A stretch of DNA of 64,000 nucleotides. Origin: Alloalcanivorax marinus. GTDB lineage: Bacteria; Pseudomonadota; Gammaproteobacteria; Pseudomonadales; Alcanivoracaceae. The stretch covers positions 1-64,000 of the forward strand of contig NZ_JAEKJB010000004.1 of the NCBI RefSeq assembly GCF_016785095.1. The letters are read 5' to 3'. Under the pieces are notes generated by a model. The model was not told the DNA's origin, made no database searches, and saw only the letters and a program-made list of their open reading frames with translations. The position numbers were made by a program, and so were the translations under genes. This document shows, piece by piece, positions 36,955-46,355 of the stretch; position 1 is the first letter of the stretch, and each line of letters begins with the position of its first letter.

Positions 36955-37845
36955 ATGACGCCACTCATCAAACTGCGCGGCACCCTGGCCCTGGTGGGCA
37001 TCACACTGAACACCCTGATCATGGCGCCACTGCTGTATCTGTTCGCCCTGCTGCGGCTGTGCCTGCCGTTCCATCGGGCCCAGGTGATGCTGGCCCGGGT
37101 GCTGGTGGTGATCGCGGAGACCTGGATCGCGGTGAACAACGCCATCGCCAGGCTCACCAGTGGCGTACGCTGGCGGATTGAGGGGATGGAGGGGCTGGCG
37201 CGCCAGGAGTGGTATCTGGTCACGTCCAACCACCAGTCCTGGGCCGATATCCTGGTGCTGCAGATGGCCACCAACCGCCGGGTGCCGTTTTTGAAGTTCT
37301 TTCTCAAGCAGCAATTGATCTGGGTGCCGCTATTGGGGCTGGCCTGGTGGGCGCTGGATTTTCCGTTCATGAAGCGCTACACCCGTGCCCAGCTCGCCAA
37401 GCACCCGGAACTGAAAGGCAAGGACATGGAAACCACCCGCCGGGCTTGCGAGAAATACGCCCATTACCCGGTGTCGGTGATGAACTTCTTCGAGGGCACC
37501 CGCTTCACCCGGGAAAAACACGACGAACAGGGCTCGCCCTATACCCACCTGCTCAAGCCCAAGGCCGGCGGCGCCGCCTTCACCCTGAAGGCGATGGGCG
37601 GCCAGTTACATACCCTGCTCGATTTCACCATCGTCTATCCGCCGAATACCACCCGCTCCCTGCTCGGATTCCTGGGCGGCGCCATGGATGAAGTTCAGGT
37701 GATCGTGCACCGCCGGCCAATCCCGGACTGGGCTTCGCGGGGCGATTACGAGAATGACCCGGAATTCCGCGCTCGCATCCAGGCCTGGATCAGCGAATTG
37801 TGGACGGAAAAGGACGCTTTGATTCAGTCACGGCTTTCCGCGTAA
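36955..37845 (+). CDS. 1-acylglycerol-3-phosphate acyltransferase-like membrane protein (YihG-like)
   Basis: A 296-residue PlsC-type acyltransferase. Two N-terminal hydrophobic segments (about residues 10-60) precede the catalytic NHQSWAD (NHx4D motif) near residue 92. FFEGTRF, the FPEGTR-like phosphate-binding motif, lies near residue 180, with Phe in place of Pro. The sequence is most like the YihG/YcjK-type cytoplasmic-membrane acyltransferases that add an acyl chain to lysophosphatidic acid. The gene stands alone; the divergent CoA-transferase starts 162 bases upstream, in a gap with no other gene. Confidence 0.88.
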   Translation: MTPLIKLRGTLALVGITLNTLIMAPLLYLFALLRLCLPFHRAQVMLARVLVVIAETWIAVNNAIARLTSGVRWRIEGMEGLARQEWYLVTSNHQSWADILVLQMATNRRVPFLKFFLKQQLIWVPLLGLAWWALDFPFMKRYTRAQLAKHPELKGKDMETTRRACEKYAHYPVSVMNFFEGTRFTREKHDEQGSPYTHLLKPKAGGAAFTLKAMGGQLHTLLDFTIVYPPNTTRSLLGFLGGAMDEVQVIVHRRPIPDWASRGDYENDPEFRARIQAWISELWTEKDALIQSRLSA

Positions 37846-37921
37846 GGGCGGATTTGCCTATAGTAGTGGCCCGGTGCCATCCCGGCCCCGAGAAATACAA
37901 AGCGAATCCGATGGGAAGGCC

Positions 37922-40513
37922 ATGCTAGGCAATCTGTTCAAACCCCGGTGGCGACACCGGGACGCCGACGTGCGCGCGCAAGCCGCCACGGCCCTGAATC
38001 CGGACCAGGACAGCGAACTGCTGGCGCGGCTGGCGCGCGACGACGACAGCCCGCGAGTACGCGCGGCGGCCGCCGCCGCCCTGCTTGATCTCAGCCTGCT
38101 TGATCAACTGATCGCCAAGGACACGGACGCGGCGGTGCGTGACGCCGCCTCCGAGCGCATCATGGCGCTGCTGGCCGGCACCGTGGCCGGGGCTCCCGCC
38201 GCCGAGACCCGCCTGCGGCTGATCCGCCATACCGACAATCCCCGGGTATTGATGCATGTGGTCCGGCACAGCCCGGACGCGGCCAGCCGCGAGGCGGCGC
38301 TGGCGTCGATCCGCGATGCCGAGTCGTTGTACCAACTGGCGTTGCATGGCAAGGACGCGGCTACCCGGCTGGCCGCCGCGGAACGGCTGGAAGACGACGA
38401 GCGGTTGCGCCAGCTGGGCCGTGAGGGTCGCGACAAGAAGGTGGTGCGCCTGGCCCGGGAGCGCCTCAAGGCCCATCAGCGCGAACACACCGAACAGGAG
38501 CGTCGGGAGGAGGAACGGGGACAGACCCTGGATGCCCTGGAGCACCTCGCCGCCCATAGCGCCGATCCCCTGTTCGCGGCCCGTTTCGGCCAGTTGGAAC
38601 AACGCTGGGAGGCGCTCGCCGAGGGCGCCGACCCACGTCAGGCGGAACGCGCCGGCAAGGCCCTGGAGGACGCCCGCGCGCGGCTTGAGCAGGCGCGCCA
38701 GGAGGAGCGACGGGAAGCGGAGCTGGCGGCCGCCCGGCAAGAGCGGCACGCGGCCCTGGACACCCTGCGCGCTCTGATGCGTGACCTGGACGGCGACACC
38801 TGGGACCAGCAACTGGGCGAGCTGCGTTCCGCGGTGGCCACCCAGGAGCGCCGCTGGCAGGCCGCCGCCGAGGAAGCCCCCGGCGACGACGACCAGGAGC
38901 TGGCGTTCCGCTCGCAATTGGATGAGTGGCGGCGACTGATCGCGCTGGCCGAGGCCGCCCGCGATAACCCGGACCCGGAAGACCGCCACGCGCTGGCCGA
39001 ACAATGGCCCCGGCGGGTGCCGGCCCCCTCCTCCCTGGCGGACCTGGCGCCGCCGCTCGGCGGCGATGTCGATGCCGCCGGGCCTGCCGAGTTGACCCGG
39101 GAGGCTTCCCCGCGACGCTCCCAGCGCAGCCGCCACCAGGGCCTGGTGGTGGCACTGCGCCGCGAGTTGCAGCGCGGCAACCTGAAACACGCCAACCGCC
39201 TGTGGTTGAAGGCCGAGGCGGTGCTCGCGGAGGAAAACGATCCTTGGCTGGCGCGGCAACTGGAACGCCACGGCGCGCGGCGCGAGGAGTTGCGTGACTG
39301 GCATGCCTTCGCCGCCCAGCCCAAGAAGGACGCGTTGTGTGAGCGCATGGAAGCGCTTATCGAGCAGTCCATGGACGCCGACGAGCGGGCCAGTGCGATC
39401 CAGGCCCTGCACGATGAATGGCGGGCGCTGATGAGCTCCGACCAGGACCAGGATCAGGCTCTTTGGGACCGTTTCAAGGCCGCCTCGGACCGGGCCTATG
39501 AACCCTGCCGGGCCCATTTCGAGGAACTGGATGCGCAACGAGCCGAGAACCTGCGCCGCCGCCGCGCCCTGTGCGACCAGTTGGCGGCCTTCGTCAACGG
39601 CGAGAATTGGGACAAGGCGGACTGGCAGGCGGTGTGGGAGATCCGCCGGCGCGCCCCCCAGGAATGGAAGGACCATTCACCGGTGCGCTTCACCGACGGT
39701 CGTGATTTGCGCAAGCGCTTTTCCGCCCTGCTCTCCGAGATCGACGAACACCTGGACCGGGCCTGGCAGGAGGCCGAGCGCCAGCGCGCCGGGATGATCG
39801 ACCGCGCCCGCGCCCTGAGCGAGCGGGAAGATGCCCACGACGCCGCCCGCCAGGCCCGCGAGTTGCAGAAGGAGTGGCGCGCCGCGCCCTGGCTGCCACC
39901 GGCCCGGCACCGGCGCTGGCAGAAGGATTTCCGGGGCCTGATGGACGCCATCTTCGGCGCCCGTCAGGCCGCCAGCCAGGCCCGGGACGAGGCCCGGCAG
40001 GCTGAGCGTGAGCGGGCCGCCGCCCTGCTCGACGACGGCGAACGCCGCCTGCGCGACGATCCGCTGGAGCTGGATGATGCCGCGCTGGCGGCGCTGATCG
40101 GGGAGCTGGATGGGCTCGATCATGGTGCTCTGGAACGCGGTCAGCAGCGCCGCAAGCAGCAGCTGCTGGACAGCCTGCGCCGCCGCCGCGCCGATCTGCC
40201 CCGCTGGCATCGCTGGCGCGATGCGGAGCAACGCCTGGCGGCCGCCCCGGACGGCGAGGCCTCCGATCAGGACCGCGCCCTGGCGGTGGCCCTGGAAGCC
40301 CTGGCCGGCGTGGACAGCCCGGAGCATGCCCGCGCCGAACGCATGGCCTGGCAGCTTGAACAACTGCCCCGGGCGATGAAGTCCGCCGGCTACGCGCCGT
40401 TGGAAGAAGCGCTCAAGCTGGTGGAGCAACGGGACGCGGACGCCCCGCTGGACCCGGCGCTGCGCCAGCGCATGACGGTGGCCCTGGCCGCTGTTGAGCC
40501 GCACGCCGGATAA
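37922..40513 (+). CDS. DUF349-domain protein with N-terminal HEAT-like repeats
   Basis: An 863-residue cytoplasmic, highly charged and largely helical protein. Residues 1-200 contain HEAT-like repeats (ADVRAQAATALNPDQ, DDDSPRVRAAAAAALLDL, DTDAAVRDAASERIMALLAG). Long coiled-coil Glu/Arg/Ala stretches follow, then DUF349 repeats in the second half (DKADWQAVWEIRRRAPQEWKDHSPVRFTDGRDLRKRF as a spaced example). DUF349 proteins are widespread in gammaproteobacteria, with no agreed function. ATG 37922 follows GGAAGG and begins MLGNLFKPRW. A REP hairpin follows the stop. Confidence 0.85.
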   Translation: MLGNLFKPRWRHRDADVRAQAATALNPDQDSELLARLARDDDSPRVRAAAAAALLDLSLLDQLIAKDTDAAVRDAASERIMALLAGTVAGAPAAETRLRLIRHTDNPRVLMHVVRHSPDAASREAALASIRDAESLYQLALHGKDAATRLAAAERLEDDERLRQLGREGRDKKVVRLARERLKAHQREHTEQERREEERGQTLDALEHLAAHSADPLFAARFGQLEQRWEALAEGADPRQAERAGKALEDARARLEQARQEERREAELAAARQERHAALDTLRALMRDLDGDTWDQQLGELRSAVATQERRWQAAAEEAPGDDDQELAFRSQLDEWRRLIALAEAARDNPDPEDRHALAEQWPRRVPAPSSLADLAPPLGGDVDAAGPAELTREASPRRSQRSRHQGLVVALRRELQRGNLKHANRLWLKAEAVLAEENDPWLARQLERHGARREELRDWHAFAAQPKKDALCERMEALIEQSMDADERASAIQALHDEWRALMSSDQDQDQALWDRFKAASDRAYEPCRAHFEELDAQRAENLRRRRALCDQLAAFVNGENWDKADWQAVWEIRRRAPQEWKDHSPVRFTDGRDLRKRFSALLSEIDEHLDRAWQEAERQRAGMIDRARALSEREDAHDAARQARELQKEWRAAPWLPPARHRRWQKDFRGLMDAIFGARQAASQARDEARQAERERAAALLDDGERRLRDDPLELDDAALAALIGELDGLDHGALERGQQRRKQQLLDSLRRRRADLPRWHRWRDAEQRLAAAPDGEASDQDRALAVALEALAGVDSPEHARAERMAWQLEQLPRAMKSAGYAPLEEALKLVEQRDADAPLDPALRQRMTVALAAVEPHAG

Positions 40514-40517
40514 AGCT

Positions 40518-40582
40518 GATCGCGGCTGAAGCTGCTCCTACCGGGTATGGAAGCCACCGTAGGAGCGGCTTCGGTCGCGATC
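40518..40582. repeat. REP-type palindrome, copy 3
   Basis: Inverted arms at 40518-40541 and 40559-40582, with two mismatches and a 17-base loop. It begins five bases after the DUF349 stop and lies between convergent genes, so it may end transcripts from both sides. Confidence 0.93.
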
Positions 40583-40598
40583 CGGCGCTCAAATCCCG

Positions 40599-41207
40599 CT
40601 ATTGCCCGTGGCGTTTGGCGGTTTCCAGGAACACCAGTTCCTCGGCGGTGCTTTCCCGACCGAGAACCTGGTTGCGGTGCGGGAAGCGCCCGAAGCGCCG
40701 GATGATCCGCGAATGTTCTTCCGCTGCTTTCAGGCTGTGCCCGATGGCGGCCCGTGCCACCTCCGGCGCCCGTGCCTGGATGTCCCGGTAGCAAGCCACC
40801 GACCGTTTCTGCAGGTCCTCATCCTCGGCGTGCATCAGCGGCATGCAGAAGAACACTTGCCCGGCCCAATCCAGGCGCCGGTCCATGCCCGTCGACAATC
40901 CTTCCAGGCACAGAGTGGCGCCCCGATGATCGCCGGCGAAGGCATCGGCGGTGCCCCGGTAAATGTTGCGGGTGAACTGATCCAGCAGCACGATCAGCGC
41001 CAGCCGCGAGCCGGCTTCCCGTTCCCAGTCCACCAGTTCCCGCTGCAAAGCGGCCCGCACCCGGTCGCCGAACCGTTCCTCGATCTCCGCGTCTCGGCCC
41101 GGGGTGCTCTTGAACCAGCGCCGGCTCACCGACGCCGGCGGCCAGTCGCCGCCGTCGTCGCCAAACCAGAAGGTGAGGACGTCCTGATGGGGGGCGCTCA
41201 GATCCAT
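40599..41207 (-). CDS. DUF924-family protein
   Basis: A 202-residue helical, TPR-like protein. The family signatures are VLTFWFGD at the N-terminus, RWFKSTPGRDAEIEERFGDRVRAAL, ALIVLLDQFTRNIYRGTADAFAGD, YFCMPLMHAED-like FFCMPLMHAEDEDLQ, and RFGRFPHRNQVLGRESTAEELVFL. The function of DUF924 proteins is unknown. The ATG 41207 has AAGGAG upstream. Confidence 0.9.
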   Translation of the reverse strand: MDLSAPHQDVLTFWFGDDGGDWPPASVSRRWFKSTPGRDAEIEERFGDRVRAALQRELVDWEREAGSRLALIVLLDQFTRNIYRGTADAFAGDHRGATLCLEGLSTGMDRRLDWAGQVFFCMPLMHAEDEDLQKRSVACYRDIQARAPEVARAAIGHSLKAAEEHSRIIRRFGRFPHRNQVLGRESTAEELVFLETAKRHGQ

Positions 41208-41247
41208 GGGGCGGCTCCTTCCTGGAAGGTCACGGGCGGTGGGCAGG

Positions 41248-41862
41248 TCATTCGCAGGCCTCATCGGGCAGCGCGGTCTCGATCACCGGCCAGGCATTGT
41301 CCAGCAACCGGGGCTGCGCCTCGGCGGTGGGATGGATGCCGTCGCCCTGCAGTTGCCCGGCCTCCACCACGCCGTCCAGCAGGAACGGCAGGAACGGCAC
41401 CCCGGTCTCTTCGGCCACGTCCTGGAACGCGCCCTCGAACAGGCGGGTGTAGCCCTGTCCGTAGTTGGGCGGGATGCGCATGCCCAGCAGCACCGCCTCC
41501 GCGCCGGCTTCACGGCTGAGGCGTATCATGGTGGCCAGGTTGTCCGCCAGCCGGCGCGGCGGCAGACCGCGCAGGCCGTCATTACCGCCCAGCTCGATGA
41601 CCACGGTATCCGGCTGGTGGCGTTCCAGCAGCTTGGGCAGACGCACCCGGCCACCGTCGCTGGTATCGCCGCTCACCGAGGCGTTCACCACCGGTAACCC
41701 GGAACATTGCTTATCCAGACGCTGTCGGAGAAGCTGTACCCATCCCTGCGTTTCGTCGATGCCATAGGCCGCGCTGATGCTGTCGCCCAGCACCAGCACC
41801 CCTTCGGCGCGCACGATGGCGGGCACAATCAAACAGATTACGATCAGCAGGCGTCCCAACAT
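41248..41862 (-). CDS. tesA: Multifunctional acyl-CoA thioesterase/lysophospholipase TesA
   Basis: A 204-residue SGNH hydrolase. A signal peptide (MLGRLLIVICLIVPAIVRAEG) directs it to the periplasm. The catalytic blocks are GDSISAAYG (Ser), GGND (oxyanion Asn) and DGIHPT (Asp-His). TesA cleaves acyl-CoA/acyl-ACP thioesters and lysophospholipids, with arylesterase and weak protease activity. The start ATG at 41862-41860 directly abuts the divergent ybbA start. The tesA/ybbAP pairing is conserved in gammaproteobacteria. Confidence 0.95.
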   Translation of the reverse strand: MLGRLLIVICLIVPAIVRAEGVLVLGDSISAAYGIDETQGWVQLLRQRLDKQCSGLPVVNASVSGDTSDGGRVRLPKLLERHQPDTVVIELGGNDGLRGLPPRRLADNLATMIRLSREAGAEAVLLGMRIPPNYGQGYTRLFEGAFQDVAEETGVPFLPFLLDGVVEAGQLQGDGIHPTAEAQPRLLDNAWPVIETALPDEACE

Positions 41863-41865
41863 ATG
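41860..41865. promoter_or_regulatory. Back-to-back start codons of tesA and ybbA (CATATG)
   Basis: The hexamer CATATG holds the ATG of tesA on the minus strand and the ATG of ybbA on the plus strand with no base between. Each gene's promoter and ribosome site must therefore lie in the coding sequence of the other. Confidence 0.75.
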
Positions 41866-42537
41866 GCTTCGACTCCGGTACTCGACGCGCGTCAACTTAG
41901 CAAAACGGTTCCCGCCCCGGAAGGCACGCTTACCCTCCTCGATGATATCGACCTGACGCTGAACCCTGGTGACAGTATGGCCATCACCGGGCCGTCCGGT
42001 TCCGGAAAATCCACTCTGCTGGGCCTGCTCGCCGGCCTGGACGTGCCCAGCGGCGGCGAAGTACGGCTGCGCGGCGAGCCTTTCAGCCGCCTGGACGAGG
42101 ACGGTCGGGCGGCATTGCGCGGGCGCTATTGCGGTTTCGTATTCCAGGCGTTTCATCTGGTTTCCGACCTCAACGCCGTGGAGAACGTCATGCTGCCGCT
42201 GGAGATCACCGGCGCCGACCGGGCCCGGGCGCGGGCCCGTCACTGGCTGGAGCGGGTTGGCCTGGCGCACCGCGAGCGCCATTTTCCCGGCCAGCTGTCC
42301 GGCGGCGAGCAGCAGCGGGTCGCCCTGGCCCGAGCGTTCGCCCTGGAACCGGACCTGCTGTTCGCCGACGAACCCACCGGCAGCCTGGACCGGGCCAACG
42401 GCGAACAGGTGGCGAGCTTGCTGTTTGACCTCAACCGGGACCATGGCACCGCCCTGGTGCTGGTCACCCATGACCCGGCCCTCGCCGCCCATTGCGCCCA
42501 TCACCATGAGCTGGTGGAGGGCCGTCTGAGTGTTTGA
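41863..42537 (+). CDS. ybbA: ABC transporter ATP-binding protein YbbA
   Basis: A 224-residue ATPase of the lipoprotein-release/macrolide type (LolD-MacB group). Walker A GPSGSGKSTLLGLLAGLD, Q-loop VFQAFHLVSDLNAVENVMLP, signature LSGGEQQRVALARAF, Walker B DLLFADEPTGSLD and the H-loop VLVTHD are all intact. It is encoded with the FtsX-like permease YbbP, and the permease GTG lies within its 3' end (eight-base overlap). It is divergent from tesA with abutting starts. The transported substrate of the YbbAP system is not certain. The complex is related to envelope maintenance. Confidence 0.93.
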   Translation: MASTPVLDARQLSKTVPAPEGTLTLLDDIDLTLNPGDSMAITGPSGSGKSTLLGLLAGLDVPSGGEVRLRGEPFSRLDEDGRAALRGRYCGFVFQAFHLVSDLNAVENVMLPLEITGADRARARARHWLERVGLAHRERHFPGQLSGGEQQRVALARAFALEPDLLFADEPTGSLDRANGEQVASLLFDLNRDHGTALVLVTHDPALAAHCAHHHELVEGRLSV

Positions 42538-44980
42538 TCCACGATTGCTGATGCGCCCCTGGCGTTCCGGCGCCTTCCGCATCCAGGCCCTGGCGCTGCT
42601 GGTGGCGTCCCTGGCGATCGCCGCGGTGGTGCTGATGCGCGGCGAGTTGGACCACCGCTTCGCCAACCGCACCGCCGAGGCCATTGGCGGTGACCTGATC
42701 CTGGAAGGCAGCCAGCCGGCCGGTGACGGGCAGGTCGCGCTGGTGGCGGACCGGCCCCATTCCCAGGTCACCCGTTTCACCACCGTGCTGGTGCGCGACG
42801 ACACCTTCGTGCTGGCCAGCGTCAAGGCGGTGGACGACGGCTACCCGCTGTTCGGCGCGCTCACCGTGGCCGACCAGCGCTTCGGCGATCCCTACCCGGC
42901 GGCCCATGGACCGGCTCCCGGCGAGGTGTGGCTGGCCGGCACCGCCCTGGACCGGCTTGGCCAGGCCACCGGAGAGTTCATCACCGTGGGCGACCGCGCC
43001 CTGCTGGTCAGCAAGGTGCTGATCCGCGAGCCGGACCAGGGCGCCGGCTTCTACAGCATGAACCCGAGGCTGATGATGAACCGGGCGGACGTGGCCTCCA
43101 CCGGCATTCTCGGCCCGGGCACCCGGGTGCGCCATGAACTGCGCATCGCCGCCCCCGGCGACGCCCTGGACACGGTGGCGGAGGCGCTGCGCCCGACCCT
43201 GGCGGTGAACCAGGAAATCGACACCCGCGACGATGCCGGTCTGCGCTCCATGGGCCCGCTGCGCCAGCTCACCCTGTGGGGGCAACTGGCGGTGATGATG
43301 GTGGTGCTGCTGTGCGGCGGCGCGGTCTACCTGGCCGCCGGCGTGCGCGGCGCCGAGCAGGCGCGTCGCTGCGCGGTGATGAAGACCTTCGGCGCCCGCC
43401 GTCGCCAGATACTTTCCCGGGTGCTGGGCCGCGAACTGGTGGCGCTGCTGCCGTCGCTGCTGGTGGGGCTGGCCCTGGCCGCCGGCGCTTTCCTGGCGCT
43501 GCGGCAATGGCTGGGCGACGAACTGGCCTGGCGACCGCCCTGGCACACCTGGCTACTGCTGGGCCTGGCGCCGTTGGTGATCTGGGCGGGCTTCGCCCTG
43601 CCGCGCCTGTGGCGGCTGGTCCATCTGCCAGCCAGGGAAATCCTCGGCGACAGCCCGGAAGCGCCCTCCGCCCGGGCCGGCCTGAACCTGGTCGGCGCCC
43701 TGCTGGCGCCGGTGCTGGTGGCGATGATGCTGTCAGGATCATTGATGGATCTGGGCCAGTTGCTGGCGCTGATGGTGACGGTGGCCGTGGGGCTGCCACT
43801 GCTGCTGTGGATGCCGCTGCGCCTGGCGGACCGGGCCGGCCAGCGCTGGCCCCTGGCCGCGCGGCTGGCCCTGCGCCGGCTGTCGCGGCGACCGCTGACC
43901 ACCCTGCCGATGCTGGCCGCCATGGTGCTGGCCCTGGCGATCATGTCGCTGGCCACGCAGGTCGGCCGGCAACTGCTGGCGGACTGGCGCGACCGGTTGC
44001 CGGAGCAGGCGCCGAACTACTTCGTGCTTAACCTGTTCGACCAGGATCTGGACGCTTTCCGCGCCTGGCTGGACGATCATGGTGCCCGCGTGCCCGGCTA
44101 TTACCCGGTGGTACGTGGCCGGCTCACCGAAATCGATGGCCAGCCGGTCCGCGAGGCGGTAACCAAGGAAGAGGACGAGGACGATCAGGGCCAGCGCGCC
44201 CTCAACCGGGACCTGTCACTCACCGAGGCGGACGCCCTGCCGGAAAGCAACCGGACCCTGGCGGGGCGCTGGCTCGGCGACCGCCCCGGCGAGGTGTCGG
44301 TGGAGTCGGAACTGGCGGAGTCCCTGGGCCTTGAGGTGGGCGACCAACTGACCTTTACCGCCCAGGCCGGTGACCTGACCGCCACGGTGGTAGGCCTGCG
44401 CGAGGTGGACTGGGAAAGCTTCGAGCCCAATTTCTATTTCATGTTCAGCCCGGGCACCCTGGACGGCCAGAGCCGCTACTGGCTGACCAGTTTCTATCTA
44501 CCCGAGGACCGCGCCACGGAACTGCCGGCGCTGATTCGCCAGTTTCCGCAGATCACCCTGCTGGACGTGAACGCCCTGCTCGACCAGGCCCAGGCGCTGA
44601 TCGCCCAGGCCAGCCGCGCGGCCCTGGCCCTGGCGGCGCTGCTGCTGGCGGCCAGCGTGCTGGTGATGGCGGCGGCCTGGCTGGCCGGCGGCCAGCAGCG
44701 GCGCAAGGACGAAGCGCTGCTGCGGGTGCTGGGGGCACGCAGCGCCCTGTTGCGGCGGGTGGCGGTGCTGGAGCAGTTGCTGCTGCTCGGCGGCGCCGCC
44801 CTGTTCGCCCACCTGCTGCACTTGGCGGCGCTGGTGCCCCTGGGCATCAAGCTGTTCGACGGCGACCTGCCGTTGTCCGGCTGGATTCTGCTGCCCTGGG
44901 CGCTGGTCGTGCCCATGCTGGTCCTGGAGGCGGCGCGGCCGCGCAACCAGGAGCGCCCAATGGCGCGCCTGGCCGGCTGA
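42530..44980 (+). CDS. ybbP: ABC transporter permease YbbP (FtsX-like)
   Basis: An 816-residue inner-membrane permease with an N-terminal helix, a periplasmic domain (about residues 40-235), two FtsX-type helix clusters (around 245-440 and 690-800), and a second large periplasmic domain between (about 470-680). It starts at GTG 42530, overlapping the end of ybbA by eight bases. LCGGAVYLAAGVRGAEQARRCAVMKTFGARRRQILSRVLGRELVALL is the typical FtsX helix-loop segment. It works with YbbA. Confidence 0.92.
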   Translation: MFDPRLLMRPWRSGAFRIQALALLVASLAIAAVVLMRGELDHRFANRTAEAIGGDLILEGSQPAGDGQVALVADRPHSQVTRFTTVLVRDDTFVLASVKAVDDGYPLFGALTVADQRFGDPYPAAHGPAPGEVWLAGTALDRLGQATGEFITVGDRALLVSKVLIREPDQGAGFYSMNPRLMMNRADVASTGILGPGTRVRHELRIAAPGDALDTVAEALRPTLAVNQEIDTRDDAGLRSMGPLRQLTLWGQLAVMMVVLLCGGAVYLAAGVRGAEQARRCAVMKTFGARRRQILSRVLGRELVALLPSLLVGLALAAGAFLALRQWLGDELAWRPPWHTWLLLGLAPLVIWAGFALPRLWRLVHLPAREILGDSPEAPSARAGLNLVGALLAPVLVAMMLSGSLMDLGQLLALMVTVAVGLPLLLWMPLRLADRAGQRWPLAARLALRRLSRRPLTTLPMLAAMVLALAIMSLATQVGRQLLADWRDRLPEQAPNYFVLNLFDQDLDAFRAWLDDHGARVPGYYPVVRGRLTEIDGQPVREAVTKEEDEDDQGQRALNRDLSLTEADALPESNRTLAGRWLGDRPGEVSVESELAESLGLEVGDQLTFTAQAGDLTATVVGLREVDWESFEPNFYFMFSPGTLDGQSRYWLTSFYLPEDRATELPALIRQFPQITLLDVNALLDQAQALIAQASRAALALAALLLAASVLVMAAAWLAGGQQRRKDEALLRVLGARSALLRRVAVLEQLLLLGGAALFAHLLHLAALVPLGIKLFDGDLPLSGWILLPWALVVPMLVLEAARPRNQERPMARLAG

Positions 44981-44992
44981 CGGCGCCGGCGG

Positions 44993-46186
44993 TTAGAGCC
45001 GGTTGGCGATGCGCTCGCCGGCCAGAAGCCGGAAGCTGATCAGCGCCGCCACGGCGCTGCCCGCCATCAGGGCGGTCATGGGCAGCGGCGTGCCATCATG
45101 GATCATGCCCAGCCCGGTGCCGATCAGGCCGGCCAGAAGAAACTGCAGGCAGCCGTTGAGCCCGGTGGCGGCGCCGCTGTCCCGGTCGAAATAGGCCAGG
45201 AAGCTGGCCAAGGCGTTGGGAATCGCCAGCGCCGCCATGCCCGCCACCAGCATGATCAACGGCACCGTGGTCCACAGGGTCAGGTGGCCGCTCAGCGTGA
45301 GGCCCAGCAGCACCAGGGCGGCCACCGCCTGGATCAGCACCGCCACGCCCATGATCACCGGGCTGTCATGGCGGCGCAGCAACAGCACGTTGACCCGGTT
45401 CAGGCCGAGCATGGTGACCACGTTGGCGCCGAACAGCAGCGGGAACTCCGACTCGTCCATGCCGAAGTACTCGATGTACAGGAAGGCGGCGTCGGTGATG
45501 AAGGTGAACATGGCCGAGAACACCAGGCCGTTGGCGAGGATGAACCCCATCGCCTTGCGCTGGCGAAGCACCCGCCCGTAGGCGGCGAACATGCGGTGGC
45601 GCAGCGGTTCCTCCGCTACCTGGGGCGTCACCGTGGGCAGCGCGAAACGCAGCATCAGCCCCACCACCACGGCGTAACCGGCCAGCATCACGAAGATGCT
45701 GGGCCAGCCGGACAGCTTGAGCAGCGCGGCGCCGATGGCCGGCGCCAGCAGCGGCGCGATGAGCAGCACCAGGCCCACGGAGGTGAGTACCCGGGCCGCT
45801 TCCCGACCGTTGAAATGATCGCGCACCGAGGCGGCGGCGATCACCACCGTGGCGCCGCCGCCGAGCGCTTGCACCACGCGCAGCAGGTAAAGCTGCTCCA
45901 CGGTACGGCAGATACTGATCGCCAGGCTGGCGAGAATGAACACCACCAACCCCACGTAGGCCACTGGCTTGCGACCGAAGTGGTCCGACAGCGGACCGCC
46001 CAGCCATTGCCCCAGGGCCACGCCGATCACATAGAAACTGACCGAGAGTTCCACCCGGTGCACCGCCACGCCGAAGCCCTCCGCCATGGTCGGCAGTGCC
46101 GGCAGATAGGTGTCGATGGCCAGCGGCCCAAGGGCCACCAGCGTGCCCAGCATGAGCGCCAGGCGCAGCGGAGAAATCGCGGACAT
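44993..46186 (-). CDS. Bcr/CflA-family MFS drug-resistance transporter
   Basis: A 397-residue, 12-helix MFS antiporter. LGPLAIDTYLPALPTMAEGFG in TM1 and GPLSDHFGRKPVAYVGLVVF (motif A) are typical of Bcr/CflA proteins, which export bicyclomycin, chloramphenicol or sulfonamide-like compounds. The ATG 46186 is the family start (MSAISPLRLALMLGTLVALGP). It is convergent with ybbP, with 12 bases between. The substrate here cannot be read. Confidence 0.9.
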   Translation of the reverse strand: MSAISPLRLALMLGTLVALGPLAIDTYLPALPTMAEGFGVAVHRVELSVSFYVIGVALGQWLGGPLSDHFGRKPVAYVGLVVFILASLAISICRTVEQLYLLRVVQALGGGATVVIAAASVRDHFNGREAARVLTSVGLVLLIAPLLAPAIGAALLKLSGWPSIFVMLAGYAVVVGLMLRFALPTVTPQVAEEPLRHRMFAAYGRVLRQRKAMGFILANGLVFSAMFTFITDAAFLYIEYFGMDESEFPLLFGANVVTMLGLNRVNVLLLRRHDSPVIMGVAVLIQAVAALVLLGLTLSGHLTLWTTVPLIMLVAGMAALAIPNALASFLAYFDRDSGAATGLNGCLQFLLAGLIGTGLGMIHDGTPLPMTALMAGSAVAALISFRLLAGERIANRL

Positions 46187-46355
46187 GAATCGTTTCCCGG
46201 GAAACCAGTTCAGAGGGAGGGCAAGCCTATCATTCAAGTGCCCCCGGTGCCCGCTTTGACGCGCTTTTTATCAGATTTTGATCGCTTCAAAACAAAGGCT
46301 TGCGGCGTTCCGGGTTGGCTGGGACCATAGCCGCATTCTCGAGACAAGGAAGCCC

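Noticed and set aside
37922..40513. DUF349 protein as an SMC or condensin subunit
   Set aside because: It is coiled-coil rich but has no Walker motifs or hinge. The DUF349 repeats explain it.
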